Assembly (NCBI GenBank): GCA_945863085.1
Contig: CAMBCD010000037.1
Location: forward strand, 1-13,428
Direction of reading: 5' to 3'
Origin: Bordetella parapertussis
Lineage (GTDB): Bacteria; Pseudomonadota; Gammaproteobacteria; Burkholderiales; SG8-41
DNA: 13,428 nucleotides
How positions within the stretch are numbered: position 1 is the first letter of the stretch; the number at the start of each line of letters is the position of its first letter. Below, piece by piece: positions 12,593 through 13,428 of the stretch. Both the position numbers and the translations under genes were made by a program. Under the pieces are notes generated by a model. The model saw nothing but the letters and a program-made list of their open reading frames with translations, was not told where the DNA came from and searched no databases.

Positions 12593-13231
12593 ATGATTTA
12601 CGAAGTGCGCACGTACGACATCAAACCCAAATCACAGGCCGAAGTCGAAAAACGTTTCGGTGAAGCCTACGAATTCCGCAAAAAGCTGTCGCCGCTGGCG
12701 GCGTTCTGGCACACCGAAATCGGTCCGCTGAACCAGATCATCCACGTCTGGCCGTACAAGGACATCGCGGAACGCGACCGCATCCGCGCCGAAGCTGTCG
12801 CCGGCGGCAACTGGCCGCCAAAAATCGGTGAATTCATCCTGAACATGCGCAGCGAGATTTTTATCCCGTTTTCTTTTTCACCCGAAATCAAACCCGGCAA
12901 GATGGGGCCGTATTTTGAAATGCGCACCTATACCTACGCACCGGGCGAACTGGGCAAAATTATGAAAGTCTGGGAAAAAGCGATGCCGGCGCGCATCAAA
13001 TTCAGCCCGCTGGTAGGGGTCTGGTACTCGGAACTGGGCGGCCTGAACCGCTTCACCCACATCTGGTCGTACCCGTCGCTGGACGCACGCAACGAGTCCC
13101 GCGAAAAAGCCGTCGCCGCCGGCGTCTGGCCGCCATCCGCGGTTGCCAAGAAGGAAGGCATGCCCGATGCGGTACTGACCGCGCAGGAAAACAAGATCGT
13201 GATGCCTTCGGCGTTTTCGCCGCTGCAATAA
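12593..13231 (+). CDS. NIPSNAP-family protein with two tandem domains
   Basis: A 212-aa protein made of two similar dimeric alpha-beta-barrel-type domains. The first (residues 1-98) begins MIYEVRTYDIKPKSQAEVEK, continues LAAFWHTEIGPLNQIIHVWP, and closes AVAGGNWPP and IPFSFSPEI. The second (about 106-212) repeats this as YFEMRTYTYAPGELGKIMKV, VGVWYSELGGLNRFTHIWSY, AVAAGVWPP and MPSAFSPLQ. The NIPSNAP family is related by fold to ABM monooxygenases and is often placed among catabolic genes in Burkholderiales, but its chemistry is not established. A strong CCGGAGGAAACC ribosome site precedes the ATG. The VOC gene follows after 30 bp on the same strand, so the two probably share a transcript and possibly a pathway. 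Confidence 0.92.
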   Translation: MIYEVRTYDIKPKSQAEVEKRFGEAYEFRKKLSPLAAFWHTEIGPLNQIIHVWPYKDIAERDRIRAEAVAGGNWPPKIGEFILNMRSEIFIPFSFSPEIKPGKMGPYFEMRTYTYAPGELGKIMKVWEKAMPARIKFSPLVGVWYSELGGLNRFTHIWSYPSLDARNESREKAVAAGVWPPSAVAKKEGMPDAVLTAQENKIVMPSAFSPLQ

Positions 13232-13261
13232 CGCCACTGATTTAATCCCGGGGAACGGCGC

Positions 13262-13428
13262 ATGCCCGTCGGCAGACTGGATCATTATTCGATCCGCACG
13301 CTGGACATTGAGGCGTCGCGCCGCTTTTACACGGAAGTGATGGGATTTGAATGCGGCTTCCGGCCGCCATTCAACTTCCCCGGCCTGTGGCTGTACAACG
13401 GCGCGCCGTATCCGGAATCCACCGGCGT
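13262..13428 (+). CDS. VOC-superfamily (glyoxalase/dioxygenase-type) protein, N-terminal part
   Basis: The frame opens at an ATG (13262) with GGGGAA 7-8 bases upstream and stays open to the window edge, giving 55 residues. The start MPVGRLDHYSIRTLDIEASR, then RFYTEVMGFECGFRPPFNFP, then GLWLYNGAPYPES, is the first beta-alpha-beta-beta-beta module of a vicinal-oxygen-chelate protein. The His of LDHYSIRT is the usual first metal ligand. VOC members include glyoxalase I, extradiol dioxygenases and epimerases; the truncated sequence does not allow a choice. It follows the NIPSNAP gene by 30 bp, and the pair looks like part of a catabolic cluster continuing to the right. Confidence 0.8.
   Translation, partial: MPVGRLDHYSIRTLDIEASRRFYTEVMGFECGFRPPFNFPGLWLYNGAPYPESTG

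Overview
The window looks like a chromosomal stretch from a GC-rich betaproteobacterium, most likely of Burkholderiales type. The basis is the GC-rich coding sequence, a stand-alone Bug/TctC-type solute receptor next to a LysR regulator, and a housekeeping set (Hsp15, a DUF2237 protein, a B12-binding-type radical SAM protein) with betaproteobacterial-looking sequences. This is an inference from protein character; there is no rRNA or tRNA to anchor it. I see no tRNA, rRNA, CRISPR array, transposase or integrase gene.

Layout. (1) 1-1449, minus strand: a four-helix membrane protein, a small helix-turn-helix regulator overlapping it by one base, and the start of a secreted OmpA-type protein that leaves the window on the left. 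(2) 1450-2273: a small secreted protein of lower GC, bracketed by an 11-bp inverted repeat, then AT-rich non-coding DNA with a four-unit 13-bp tandem array. No gap between genes exceeds 300 bp; the longest is 1994-2273. (3) 2274-3833, plus strand: a Tat-exported PhoD-type alkaline phosphatase, with copies of a 23-bp inverted repeat on both sides. (4) 6982-3912, minus strand: a tightly spaced five-gene unit running radical SAM protein, DUF2237 protein, COG3671-like membrane protein, HslR (Hsp15) and a small coiled-coil protein. (5) 7067-7863, plus strand and divergent from it: an unknown 125-aa protein overlapping a Nudix hydrolase by 4 bp, followed by a strong intrinsic terminator and a REP-like palindrome pair. 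(6) 9738-8029 and 10862-9885, minus strand: a CocE/NonD-type hydrolase and a Bug receptor, separated by a second 13-bp tandem array. (7) 11002-13428, plus strand: a LysR regulator divergent from the receptor, a stand-alone macro-domain protein, a tandem NIPSNAP protein and the start of a VOC-superfamily enzyme.

How the genes may work together. The divergent LysR/Bug pair, the CocE-type esterase/amidase and the NIPSNAP plus VOC genes could form a small accessory uptake and catabolism region, with substrate unknown. The five-gene minus unit looks like housekeeping. I do not see a complete new multi-gene system. The least explained signals are non-coding: two diverged 13-bp tandem arrays with a similar core, a 15-bp array that copies the stop-codon end of a gene, and inverted repeats that bracket single genes.
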